Assembly (NCBI GenBank): GCA_033810155.1
Contig: JAPXKJ010000009.1
Span: forward strand, 1-36,388
Reading direction: 5' to 3'
Source: UBA3907 sp033810155
Lineage (GTDB): Bacteria; Bacillota; Sulfobacillia; Fermentithermobacillales; Fermentithermobacillaceae
DNA length: 36,388 nt
Numbering within the stretch: the first letter of the stretch is position 1; the number at the start of each line of letters is the position of its first letter. Both the position numbers and the translations under genes were made by a program. Positions 8,155 through 15,937 of the stretch are shown piece after piece. A model generated the notes under the pieces. The model searched no databases, was not told where the DNA came from, and saw nothing but the letters and a program-made list of their open reading frames with translations.

Positions 8155-8553
8155 ATGGAACAGAAACAGTCCACAAATCAACCAGTCGAGGGCCTTTTAC
8201 GCATAAGAGTCAGCGAGGCAGATGCTCACTATGGTGGCGGTCTTGTTGCAGGAGCCAAGATTATGGAGTACTTCGGTGATGTAGCTACCGAATTGTGCAT
8301 AAAGCACGATGGAGACGAAGGACTTTTCGCCGGCTATGACAGCGTTGAGTTCAAAGCTCCGGTTTTCGCAGGAAATTTTCTTGAAGTTAAGGGCAAGATC
8401 GTTGAGGTAGGCAGGCGTTCTAGGAAGATCGAGTTAGAAGCGTACAAGGTTATTGAGCCCCAGTACGATAAAGGGCCGTCCAAAGCCAGGGTCCTAGATG
8501 AGCCTATCCTTGTAGCGAGAGCCAGAGGCACCGTAGTTATTCCAAAGGAATAA
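8155..8553 (+). CDS. kal: 3-aminobutyryl-CoA ammonia-lyase
   Basis: Hotdog-fold lyase that removes ammonia from L-3-aminobutyryl-CoA to give crotonyl-CoA in the lysine fermentation pathway. The 132-residue protein carries the stretch typical of Kal: LRIRVSEADAHYGGGLVAGA, FGDVATELCIKHDGDEGLF, VEFKAPVFAGNFLEVKGKI, SRKIELEA, then a C-terminal ILVARARGTVVIPK. The start ATG has AAGGAG 8 bases upstream. The next gene, kce, begins 17 bases after the stop, and the two enzymes are consecutive steps, which makes the assignment strong. The earlier pathway genes (aminomutases, 3,5-diaminohexanoate dehydrogenase) are not in this window. Confidence 0.9.
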   Translation: MEQKQSTNQPVEGLLRIRVSEADAHYGGGLVAGAKIMEYFGDVATELCIKHDGDEGLFAGYDSVEFKAPVFAGNFLEVKGKIVEVGRRSRKIELEAYKVIEPQYDKGPSKARVLDEPILVARARGTVVIPKE

Positions 8554-8570
8554 GAGGAGGTTTTTTTCTA

Positions 8571-9383
8571 ATGGATCCATTGATAATCACTGTTGCTCCC
8601 GTAGGAGCCGAAGTCACAAAAGAAAACAACCCGAACGTCCCCTACACCCCGGAGGAAATTGCCGAAGAGTGCTACAGGGCGTGGTGTGAAGGGGCAAGCC
8701 TTGCTCATATTCACGCAAGAAATGAAGATGGAACTTCGACCCAAGATCCGGACGTATACGCAAGGATCATCGAACTTGTCAAAAAGAAAACTGACATGAT
8801 CATTCAGGTTTCAGTAGGCGGCGCAGTAGGCATGACCGTAGAGGAGAGGGTAGGACCAGTGAGCCTCAAGCCTGAAATGGCCACTTTAACGTGCGGGACA
8901 TGCAATTTCGGTGACGGGATTTTTACAAATGCACAAGCGGATATCGAGTTTTTCGCAAAAACTATGCAACAAAACGGAGTCAGGCCGGAGTTTGAGATTT
9001 TTGAAGTAGGCATGATCGAGACTGCAATAAGGCTTGGGAAAAAGAACTTAGTGCCAATGCCAGGGCATTTTGATTTTGTGATGGGTGTCCCCGGGGCCAT
9101 TCCGGGCGATCCTAGAAGCCTCATGCACATGATTTCTCTTATCCCCGAAGACTGCACCTGGACTGTTGCAGGCATAGGGCGGCATGAGCTGCCGCTGGGG
9201 GCTATGGCAATAACCTTGGGAGGAAATGTGAGGGTTGGGTTCGAAGACAACATCTACTACTCAAGGGGTGTCTTGGCCAAGTCAAATGCTGAACTAGTGG
9301 CACGAATGGCAAGACTTGCAGACGAACTGGGCCGTCCGGTTGCAAAGCCTGAAGATGCGCGCAAGCTCTTGAGATTGACATAG
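8571..9383 (+). CDS. kce: 3-keto-5-aminohexanoate cleavage enzyme (BKACE family)
   Basis: Zinc-dependent beta-keto acid cleavage enzyme. Kce converts 3-keto-5-aminohexanoate plus acetyl-CoA to acetoacetate and 3-aminobutyryl-CoA, the substrate of the upstream Kal. The N-terminus IITVAPVGAEVTKENNPNVP is diagnostic. His46 and His48 in LAHIHARNEDGT are the expected zinc ligands, and Glu225 in VGFEDN is the expected acidic ligand. MPGHFDFVMGVPGAIPGD and WTVAGIGRHELPLGAMAI are family landmarks. The length of 270 residues is normal. A GAGGAGG site precedes the ATG, separated by a T-rich run. Other BKACE members accept other beta-keto acids, but adjacency to kal favours the lysine pathway. Confidence 0.92.
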   Translation: MDPLIITVAPVGAEVTKENNPNVPYTPEEIAEECYRAWCEGASLAHIHARNEDGTSTQDPDVYARIIELVKKKTDMIIQVSVGGAVGMTVEERVGPVSLKPEMATLTCGTCNFGDGIFTNAQADIEFFAKTMQQNGVRPEFEIFEVGMIETAIRLGKKNLVPMPGHFDFVMGVPGAIPGDPRSLMHMISLIPEDCTWTVAGIGRHELPLGAMAITLGGNVRVGFEDNIYYSRGVLAKSNAELVARMARLADELGRPVAKPEDARKLLRLT

Positions 9384-9404
9384 TTCTACAATTATAATAC
9401 TTGA

Positions 9405-9439
9405 GGAGTAATCTTTCGCTTTGAGCAAAAGATTACTCC
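9405..9439 (+). terminator. Strong hairpin between kce and the aldolase gene
   Basis: Arms 9405-9416 (GGAGTAATCTTT) and 9428-9439 are perfectly complementary over 12 bp around an 11-base loop. No T-run follows, so it may act as a processing or stabilising hairpin at the end of the kal-kce message, or as a Rho-independent site of low strength. The downstream gene starts 36 bases later. Confidence 0.5.
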
Positions 9440-9475
9440 GTCTATGATGAAAACGCCAAAAAGAGGTGTGCAGCA

Positions 9476-10129
9476 TTGCAGTTATTTTTGGATACAGCGA
9501 ATGTAGAAGAGATCAAAGAAGCCCTTACGTGGGGCGTCATCTCGGGGGTTACAACTAATCCTAGTCTTGTGGCCAAAGAGAAGCGCGACTTCAAGGTTCT
9601 AGTAAAAGAGATTTGTGACATGGTTCCGGGGCCTGTTTCCGCAGAGGTCATTAGCCTTGATTCTCAAGAAATGATAACAGAGGCCAGAGAATTGGCGCGG
9701 GTAGCTTCTAACGTTGTCGTTAAAATACCAATGTGCATAGAAGGGCTTAAAGCAGTTAAGGCCCTTTCTCAAGAAGGGATCAAAACTAACGTTACTCTCG
9801 TATTTTCAGCTAATCAGGGACTTTTGGCAGCTCTTGCGGGTGCAACCTATGTGAGCCCGTTTGTAGGAAGGCTTGATGATGTAGGCAATGAGGGAATGGA
9901 CGTAGTAGAAGACTTGGTAATCCTAATCGAAAACTATAACCTTCCGACAAAAGTAATAGCAGCATCTATTCGTCACCCTATGCATGTCCTTGAAGCAGCC
10001 AGGATTAGCGCTCATGTAGCTACTGTGCCGTACAAGGTCTTAGAATCGATGACACGTCATCCTCTTACCGACATTGGCATAGTTAGATTTCTAGACGACT
10101 GGGCAAAAGTTCAAAATGAACTTATATGA
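9476..10129 (+). CDS. fsa: Small transaldolase / fructose-6-phosphate aldolase family protein
   Basis: Class I aldolase of the short transaldolase subfamily (TalC/Fsa, about 215 residues). Family landmarks are MQLFLDTANVEEIKEA, the VTTNPSLVAKE loop, Schiff-base Lys83 in NVVVKIPM, TNVTLVFSANQGLLAA, YVSPFVGRLDD and a C-terminal ASIRHPMHVLEAA. The start is TTG at 9476 with GAGGTG 8 bases upstream, and gives the canonical MQLFLDTA start. Short transaldolases often serve the non-oxidative pentose phosphate pathway in Firmicutes, and strict fructose-6-phosphate aldolase activity is known for only some members, so the reaction is uncertain. The gene precedes rho, an order also seen in other Firmicutes. 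Confidence 0.9.
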   Translation: MQLFLDTANVEEIKEALTWGVISGVTTNPSLVAKEKRDFKVLVKEICDMVPGPVSAEVISLDSQEMITEARELARVASNVVVKIPMCIEGLKAVKALSQEGIKTNVTLVFSANQGLLAALAGATYVSPFVGRLDDVGNEGMDVVEDLVILIENYNLPTKVIAASIRHPMHVLEAARISAHVATVPYKVLESMTRHPLTDIGIVRFLDDWAKVQNELI

Positions 10130-10285
10130 GGTAACGTAAATGAAATGATATTGCGAACAACTTATACTTATGATAACCTCAGGAGGGAGTAAAAATCAGT
10201 AGTCTTCCACAAGACGTACCCTCTAGTAATCAATAAGCAATGTGATTCTGGGTTTTCGAGATAGGTTCTTTGCATTCTTACGCGC

Positions 10286-10314
10286 TTATCATTTTCCCAA
10301 GAGTCTTGTATAAA
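10286..10314 (+). promoter_or_regulatory. Possible sigma-A promoter for rho
   Basis: TTATCA (10286-10291) and TATAAA (10309-10314) with a 17-base spacer would place transcription start near 10321 and give a leader of about 90 bases before the ATG at 10414. The intergenic region 10130-10413 shows no other gene; an AGGAGGGAG sequence near 10182 is followed by no start codon. Confidence 0.45.
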
Positions 10315-10413
10315 GTGCTTTAAGGTGAAGGTTGAAACTGTAACAATTCCCAATGTCTACGAAAGCAATCTACGATGGCATTGAATATTACCACACAAAA
10401 AGAAGGTGTTAGC

Positions 10414-12339
10414 ATGGTTGAAAATGACGTTCCTTTTGAAGAGAAACATCTTGTTTCAGGCGGAGAGATAACCGACGGAACCTCTCTAACCCTGGATGAA
10501 GATTCCAAAGAGACACCAGGGGGCGAGGAAAAACCTGTTAAGAAAAGAGGAAGACCTAGGAAGAAGACAATAGAGAACCAACAGGCAGATAAGAAAGACG
10601 AGCCGGAGGAAGAAAAGCCCAAAAAGACGCGTACAGTGCGCAAGAAGACCAAGCAAGACGAAACCCTCTTAGAACTAGAACCAGCCGAGAGCGTGACAGT
10701 CGAACCGAGTATTTCTCAGGAAGCTCCTGTGGAACAAGCCGTTTCGAAAAAAAGAGCGGGTCGTCCCAAAAAAGTTGAAACTACCCCAAAGGAAGTCCCA
10801 GAGAAAGCACTAAATGAGGAGATTGAGGAAGTAATGGTGGATCAGTTGGCTGAGCCCAAATCAGAAGAGACTGCCCTCGGAGAGGAGTCTATAAAGGATC
10901 AATCGTCCGATGAGTCCCTCCCAAGCGTCGCCTCTGCGCAGATCTCCTTGGAAGCGCAAAAACCGTCAGTAGTCGCGGCGAAGCCAGAGCATTCTGCTGC
11001 GAAGTCTGTAGCTGTTGCGACAGACTCTTTGGCGAGAGAGCAGGTGAAAGCGGTTCCCAAAACCAAGCCCGGTTCTGGTCCTTCCATGGCCGAACTTGAA
11101 GAAATGACCCTTGTAGAGCTCCAAAAAGAAGCGAGAGAACTTGATGTCGCAGGGTATTCGACCTTAAGAAAGAAAGAGCTTATTTTTGAGATCTTAAAAG
11201 CTAAGACTCGTGCGGGCGGACTTATCTTCGCTGAAGGTTTGTTGGAAATCCTCAATGAAGGGTACGGTTTTTTGAGACCGGCTTTTTATTTTCCGTCCAA
11301 AGACGATATATACATCTCTCCTTCTCAGATAAGAAGGTTTGACCTAAGGACTGGGGATCTAGTAACAGGCCAAGTGCGTCCTCCTAAGGATAGCGAAAGA
11401 TATTACGGACTCCTTAGGATAGAGGCAATCAACGGCCAGGATCCGGAGGTCGCTAGGGAGCGGCCCAACTTCGAAGGACTCACACCTATTTTCCCCAACG
11501 AAAGGTTCAAACTTGAAACATCGAGAGACGAGCTGTCAGGAAGGCTACTTGATCTTGTGGCACCTATAGGTAAAGGGCAAAGAGGCCTTATAGTCTCTCC
11601 TCCCAAAGCAGGCAAGACGGTCCTGCTTAAGGCCCTCGCGAACGCTATTACTAAGAATCATCCAGACACCTACCTTATGGTCCTGCTAATAGATGAACGT
11701 CCTGAAGAAGTTACCGATATGCAAAGGTCCGTAAGGGGCGAAGTGATTGCCTCTACTTTTGACGAGCCGCCGACCAATCACGCCCGGGTTAGCGAGATGG
11801 CTATAGAGCGAGCAAAGAGGCTGGTTGAAACGGGTCGGGACGTAGTCATACTTCTAGATAGCATTACAAGGATGACAAGAGCCTATAACTTAATAGAACC
11901 CCCTTCTGGTAGAACGCTAACAGGCGGAATGGATCCTGCTGCGTTTTACAAGCCCAAGAGGTTTTTTGGAGCCGCCAGAAACATCGAAGAGGGCGGAAGC
12001 CTGACCATTCTGGCCACCTGTCTTGTAGATACAGGCAGCAGAATGGATGACGTAATCTACGAAGAATTCAAAGGCACAGGCAACATGGAAGTCCACCTTG
12101 ATAGGAAACTTGCGGAGAAGAGGATTTTCCCGGCTATCGACGTCAAGCGTTCAGGTACTAGGAAAGAAGAACTCTTGCAAAGCAAGGAAGAGCTTGAAGC
12201 CATGTGGCTTTTCCGCAAGATGACCAATGAGATTGAGCCTGACAAAGTACTCGAGGCCCTCATAGACATTCTCAGCAAGACAAGGACAAACCCAGAAGCA
12301 TGGAATATCATAAGAAAACGACTGTCTCTGGTTAGGTAA
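10414..12339 (+). CDS. rho: Transcription termination factor Rho with a long charged N-terminal extension
   Basis: Hexameric RNA-dependent ATPase that ends transcription. I choose the ATG at 10414 (MVENDVPFEEKH) because AGAAGGTG lies just upstream; the ATG at 10375 has no ribosome binding site. Residues 1 to about 215 are a low-complexity Lys/Glu-rich extension with two AT-hook-like motifs, KKRGRPRKK (43-51) and KKRAGRPKK (112-120). Then come the Rho_N SAP-like domain (EEMTLVELQKEARELDV), the cold-shock RNA-binding domain (NEGYGFLRP, YISPSQIRRF), Walker A SPPKAGKT (395-402) and VLLIDERPEEVTDM. The core is complete through the DPAAFYKPKRFFGAARN region. Insertions of this sort are known for Rho of high-GC and some anaerobic bacteria, but the AT-hook-like motifs are notable. 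Confidence 0.96.
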   Translation: MVENDVPFEEKHLVSGGEITDGTSLTLDEDSKETPGGEEKPVKKRGRPRKKTIENQQADKKDEPEEEKPKKTRTVRKKTKQDETLLELEPAESVTVEPSISQEAPVEQAVSKKRAGRPKKVETTPKEVPEKALNEEIEEVMVDQLAEPKSEETALGEESIKDQSSDESLPSVASAQISLEAQKPSVVAAKPEHSAAKSVAVATDSLAREQVKAVPKTKPGSGPSMAELEEMTLVELQKEARELDVAGYSTLRKKELIFEILKAKTRAGGLIFAEGLLEILNEGYGFLRPAFYFPSKDDIYISPSQIRRFDLRTGDLVTGQVRPPKDSERYYGLLRIEAINGQDPEVARERPNFEGLTPIFPNERFKLETSRDELSGRLLDLVAPIGKGQRGLIVSPPKAGKTVLLKALANAITKNHPDTYLMVLLIDERPEEVTDMQRSVRGEVIASTFDEPPTNHARVSEMAIERAKRLVETGRDVVILLDSITRMTRAYNLIEPPSGRTLTGGMDPAAFYKPKRFFGAARNIEEGGSLTILATCLVDTGSRMDDVIYEEFKGTGNMEVHLDRKLAEKRIFPAIDVKRSGTRKEELLQSKEELEAMWLFRKMTNEIEPDKVLEALIDILSKTRTNPEAWNIIRKRLSLVR

Positions 12340-12417
12340 GAAGTGTCTCTTGGGCTATCGGTGCCTAAGGTCTAAGTAGCGTACCTTTCGAGGTATGATA
12401 GAGGAGATAATTCGAAG

Positions 12418-13269
12418 ATGGCTGTGTCGGATTTGCACGTGCACTCTTTGGCTTCCTGCGATAGCGATGCAAGCATTTGGGAAATGTGCGACAGAGCGTG
12501 TGAACTAGGTATTGAGGCAATTGCTTTCACAGAGCACTTGGAGTTCAGACCCCAAGATACCTGTTACGGGAAGTATGACTATGATAAAGCTATGTCTGTT
12601 TGCGAAAGCGCAAGGGATTATTACAACGGAACTCTCAGAATTCTTTTTGGCGTAGAGGTAACGTACTGGTCAGATATTGAGGATGAAATCCGCGCCTACC
12701 TTAGTCGTTACCCTTTTGATGTAGTCATAGGCTCTGTCCATGATGCCCCGCCCATTGACTTTTGGAATCCGGCCAACGCAAGTTATGTGGGTAGTAATCG
12801 GGATGCTGCAAAGAAGGCAATGAAACTTTACTTCGAACAAATAAGAAGATTAGCATTGTCAGGGCTTTTCGACATAGTGGGACATCTGGGTATTTACAAG
12901 CGATACATCCAAACATGGCCCGATCCACTACGCGATAAAGAACTCGAGCAAGCGCTTATCGCAGCCTTGGATGCTATTGTAAAGAACTGTAGGCTGGAAC
13001 TAAATGCAGCAACTTTGCATAGAGCAGTGCCTTTGCCGTTACCCAGTGTGGAAGTTTTGAGAATATATAAGGAAATGGGCGGTCGTGTACCTACGTACGG
13101 GTCAGATGCTCATAGTCCGTCACGATTGGGAACGAACTATGACATTGCCAACAAATTGATCAAAGAAGCTGGGTATGATGAATTTGCCTCATGGCGTGAT
13201 GTAATACGTCGCTCCGGGTCCTTATGTGCTCAAACTGCAGCAAGCGAAGGAGGAAGCGAGTCTATCTAA
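12418..13269 (+). CDS. PHP-domain histidinol-phosphatase family protein
   Basis: Metal-dependent phosphoesterase related to HisJ/HisK histidinol phosphatases. It shows the ordered PHP metal motifs: DLHVHSLASCDSD at the start, FTEHLEF, a central GVEVTYW, VIGSVHD, DIVGHLGIYKRY, ELNAAT and YGSDAHSPSRLG near the C-terminus. The 283-residue length fits HisK. A GAGGAGA site precedes the ATG. No other histidine genes are in the window, so the physiological substrate may differ; PHP proteins of this type occur next to rho and rpmE in other Firmicutes. It is not closely related to the tyrosine phosphatase at 1526-2284 beyond the shared fold. Confidence 0.85.
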   Translation: MAVSDLHVHSLASCDSDASIWEMCDRACELGIEAIAFTEHLEFRPQDTCYGKYDYDKAMSVCESARDYYNGTLRILFGVEVTYWSDIEDEIRAYLSRYPFDVVIGSVHDAPPIDFWNPANASYVGSNRDAAKKAMKLYFEQIRRLALSGLFDIVGHLGIYKRYIQTWPDPLRDKELEQALIAALDAIVKNCRLELNAATLHRAVPLPLPSVEVLRIYKEMGGRVPTYGSDAHSPSRLGTNYDIANKLIKEAGYDEFASWRDVIRRSGSLCAQTAASEGGSESI

Positions 13270-13317
13270 AAAGTAGGTAATTGGACCCTCATTATCGTTT
13301 CATTTCATGTTGCTTCC

Positions 13318-13346
13318 TTGATAGACATAACGTCAGGTGCTATACT
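13318..13346 (+). promoter_or_regulatory. Sigma-A promoter for rpmE
   Basis: TTGATA (13318-13323) and TATACT (13341-13346) with an ideal 17-base spacer lie about 50 bases before the GTG start of rpmE. The match to consensus is one of the best in the window. Confidence 0.7.
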
Positions 13347-13394
13347 TTCTATCGAATGGTCATTTTGCTTTACAATCTGATTGAGGTGATTTAT

Positions 13395-13655
13395 GTGAAA
13401 CCCGGTATCCATCCTGAATACTACGATACTACAATAACCTGCGCTTGCGGCACGGTCTATCACGTAGGTTCTACTAAGAAAGATATACGCGTTGAGATTT
13501 GCTCTAACTGTCATCCCTTTTTCACAGGCGTACAAAAGATCGTAGACACCGGTGGTAGAGTTGAGAAGTTCAGAAAGAGATACGGCTATCTTGAGGGGGA
13601 GAAGACTCCCGAAGAGATTCAAGTCGCAAGAACCAAGAAAAAAGAAGAGCGCTAG
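13395..13655 (+). CDS. rpmE: 50S ribosomal protein L31, zinc-binding type
   Basis: Large-subunit ribosomal protein. The real start is GTG at 13395, because GAGGTGAT lies just upstream and the protein then begins KPGIHPEYYDTTITCACG, as L31 proteins do; codons further upstream lie in the promoter region. The CxC (TCACGT) and CxxC (CSNCHPF) pairs mark the zinc-containing (C+) form. The GVQKIVDTGGRVEKFRKRYG segment is the conserved core. The C-terminal tail is longer than usual and charged (GEKTPEEIQVARTKKKEER), 86 residues in all. It is transcribed on its own between a promoter and a terminator. Confidence 0.95.
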   Translation: MKPGIHPEYYDTTITCACGTVYHVGSTKKDIRVEICSNCHPFFTGVQKIVDTGGRVEKFRKRYGYLEGEKTPEEIQVARTKKKEER

Positions 13656-13674
13656 CTGAACATTTAAGAATACC

Positions 13675-13717
13675 GGCAGAATTCTATTTTGGTATTTCGG
13701 GATTTCTGCCTTTTTAT
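13675..13717 (+). terminator. Terminator after rpmE
   Basis: GGCAGAA (13675-13681) pairs with TTCTGCC (13704-13710), and TTTTTATTT follows at once. The loop is long, and a competing pairing AATACC/GGTATT exists inside the same stretch. Position directly after the rpmE stop supports a Rho-independent terminator. Confidence 0.6.
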
Positions 13718-13767
13718 TTGCCCGTATGTGTTAAGGGAGTTTCGCGGAAGGGAAGGCAGGGGGTAGC

Positions 13768-14745
13768 GTGAGCCAGGAAGGGCGCCCGTCTTACGGCGGG
13801 CAGGCAGTCATAGAAGGGGTCATGATGCGAGGGCCGAACTATGTGGCTCTTTCGGTGAGGGATCCGGATGGAAACATCAAATCTCTTGCCAAAGAAGTCA
13901 AATCCTTATCTCAAAGGAACAGCTTTACTCGTCTTCCTATAGTCCGTGGGATGCTTTCATTGTGGGAGTCATTATCCTTAGGGATTGGCATGTTGCTCGA
14001 ATCGGCAGAAATCGCATCGCCTGAAGAAGAAAAGCCTTCTGATAGCTCGCTAACCATATCTGTACTATTTGCCGCTGTTTTGGCTGTAGGGTTGTTCATA
14101 GTCTTGCCGTCTTTTGCAACCGAATGGATTATGAGAGCGGTTTCTCTTTCGGGCGGAACTTGGGTGAGCTTTATTGAGTCCGCAATGCGTCTTAGCATCT
14201 TGGTGATTTACATTTTGGCAATCTCTCAAATGGAAGATATCCAGAGGATCCTTCAGTACCATGGAGCCGAACACAAGGTCATATGGGCGCTCGAGAAGAA
14301 CTCGTTCAATCCCGAAGAGTTTGGGACTTCTAAGGAAGCGGTAGATGGAGTAGGCGAAAGCGCAATCCATGGGAGCGACGGTTTTCAGAGGGCGGTTGGG
14401 TCTTTGGTTGAAAAGGCTCAATGGGAATCCAGACTCCATCCACGATGTGGGACGAGTTTTCTGTTCATAGTAGTTCTGGTAACCTGGCTCGTTTTCCTAT
14501 TTGTGAGCCCTAGTTCTTTACCTTTGAGGATTCTAAGCAGAATTGCGTTACTGCCTCTAGTTGCGGGATTAGCATATGAAATCCTCAGGCTTTCAGCAAT
14601 ACATGAAGGTATCATGTGGGATGTTTTGAAGGCACCAGGTGTGTATATGCAGAAACTTACGACCAAAGAACCTTCGAAGGATCAACTTGAGGTGGCGGCA
14701 ACTAGCCTTCTGCTTCTTGTTAAAGAAGAATCTCAGGTTGTGTAA
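13768..14745 (+). CDS. DUF1385 family membrane protein (YqhQ-like)
   Basis: Conserved integral membrane protein of unknown reaction, sometimes described as a predicted metal-dependent enzyme. The N-terminus YGGQAVIEGVMMRGPNYVAL is the family hallmark. Further conserved parts are the QYHGAEHKVI motif (candidate metal-binding histidines), the LHPRCGTSFLFIV stretch, and three or four membrane helices around residues 95-115, 130-150, 228-250 and 255-275. The start is GTG at 13768. The usual location beside rpmE and prfA in Firmicutes is preserved. An internal variable segment (GTSKEAVDGVGESAIHG) separates the two conserved motifs. Confidence 0.92.
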   Translation: MSQEGRPSYGGQAVIEGVMMRGPNYVALSVRDPDGNIKSLAKEVKSLSQRNSFTRLPIVRGMLSLWESLSLGIGMLLESAEIASPEEEKPSDSSLTISVLFAAVLAVGLFIVLPSFATEWIMRAVSLSGGTWVSFIESAMRLSILVIYILAISQMEDIQRILQYHGAEHKVIWALEKNSFNPEEFGTSKEAVDGVGESAIHGSDGFQRAVGSLVEKAQWESRLHPRCGTSFLFIVVLVTWLVFLFVSPSSLPLRILSRIALLPLVAGLAYEILRLSAIHEGIMWDVLKAPGVYMQKLTTKEPSKDQLEVAATSLLLLVKEESQVV

Positions 14746-14778
14746 ATGGTTGGATAAAAGAAAAGGAGGGAGAGTTTA

Positions 14779-15885
14779 TTGAGCACATTCGATGTTGAGG
14801 CTAATGGATTTTTGGACAAACTTGAACTCCTGGCGAAAAGGTATGAGACGGTAAGTGCGCTTTTGGAGGATCCAGAGGTGTTTTCAGATCCTCATAAATA
14901 CAAGGATCTGGCAAAGGAAAAGGCCCGTCTCGAGGATGTAGTAACCAGGTACAAGCGCTATTTGGAAATAGCGTCTCAGATAGAGAACAGTAAGGAAGTA
15001 TTGGAGAAAGAAACTGACGAAGAGATGAGGATTCTTTTCGAAGAAGAAATCCAAAACCTTACCGAGGAACAGAAAGAGGTTGAAGAACAGCTAAGACTTG
15101 ACCTCATACCCAAAGATCCCAACGACGACAAAAACGTCATCATAGAAATTAGGGCTGGAACCGGTGGAGATGAAGCCGCTCTTTTCGCGGGTGATCTTTT
15201 CCGTATGTACGGCATGTATGCTGAAGGTAAGGGTTGGAAAACAGAGATCCTCTCTAGCAATCCAACTGATTTGGGTGGCTTCAAAGAGGTCATTTTTGCG
15301 GTCGAGGGAGAAGGAGCCTACAGCCGGCTCAAGTACGAGGGCGGGGTTCACAGGGTCCAAAGAGTTCCTTCAACTGAATCAAGCGGGCGAATCCATACTT
15401 CTACTGCTACGGTTGCAGTCATTCCTGAAGCCGAAGAGGTGGATTTGGTGATAGATCCCAAAGAGATAAGGGTTGACACGTTCTGCGCCTCCGGACATGG
15501 TGGTCAGGGCGTAAACACTACGTATTCGGCAGTAAGGCTGACCCATTTGCCAACGGGTATCCAAGTGAGCTGCCAGGATGAAAGGTCTCAGATACAAAAC
15601 AGGGAAAAAGCAATGAGAGTCCTTCGCTCGAGACTAAAAGCTATGATGGAGGAAGAGCAGAGCCAAGAGATCACTGAGTTTCGTCGTTCGCAGGTAGGAA
15701 CGGGTGAACGTTCTGAGAAGATACGGACTTACAACTTTCCTCAAAACCGGATAACCGACCATCGTGTGGGATACACTACTCACAGACTGCCTCAGGTGCT
15801 TGACGGTGACTTGGATGAAATAATAGACGAGTTAGTTAAGAATGAACAAAACGAGAGATTAGAAGCCATGGCCGTGCGAGGATGA
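14779..15885 (+). CDS. prfA: Peptide chain release factor 1
   Basis: Class I release factor that reads UAA and UAG and triggers peptide release. The peptidyl-hydrolysis motif GHGGQGVNT has Gly241-Gly242-Gln243. The codon-recognition tripeptide is P-S-T in QRVPSTESSGRIHTST, where RF1 has PxT (RF2 would have SPF). The 368-residue length is normal. The start is TTG at 14779 with AAAGGAGG upstream. The gene is 33 bases after the DUF1385 gene and about 50 bases before prmC, whose product methylates the glutamine of the GGQ motif, so these genes are probably cotranscribed. Confidence 0.97.
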   Translation: MSTFDVEANGFLDKLELLAKRYETVSALLEDPEVFSDPHKYKDLAKEKARLEDVVTRYKRYLEIASQIENSKEVLEKETDEEMRILFEEEIQNLTEEQKEVEEQLRLDLIPKDPNDDKNVIIEIRAGTGGDEAALFAGDLFRMYGMYAEGKGWKTEILSSNPTDLGGFKEVIFAVEGEGAYSRLKYEGGVHRVQRVPSTESSGRIHTSTATVAVIPEAEEVDLVIDPKEIRVDTFCASGHGGQGVNTTYSAVRLTHLPTGIQVSCQDERSQIQNREKAMRVLRSRLKAMMEEEQSQEITEFRRSQVGTGERSEKIRTYNFPQNRITDHRVGYTTHRLPQVLDGDLDEIIDELVKNEQNERLEAMAVRG

Positions 15886-15937
15886 TGCCCTTTACGGGTA
15901 TGATTTTCCGCAAAAGGCGAGGTGTAAAAGAAGTAAT

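Noticed and set aside
13281..13394. Upstream extension of the rpmE frame as coding sequence.
   Set aside because: It contains the promoter TTGATA-17-TATACT and its translation is unlike L31; the GTG at 13395 has a proper ribosome binding site.
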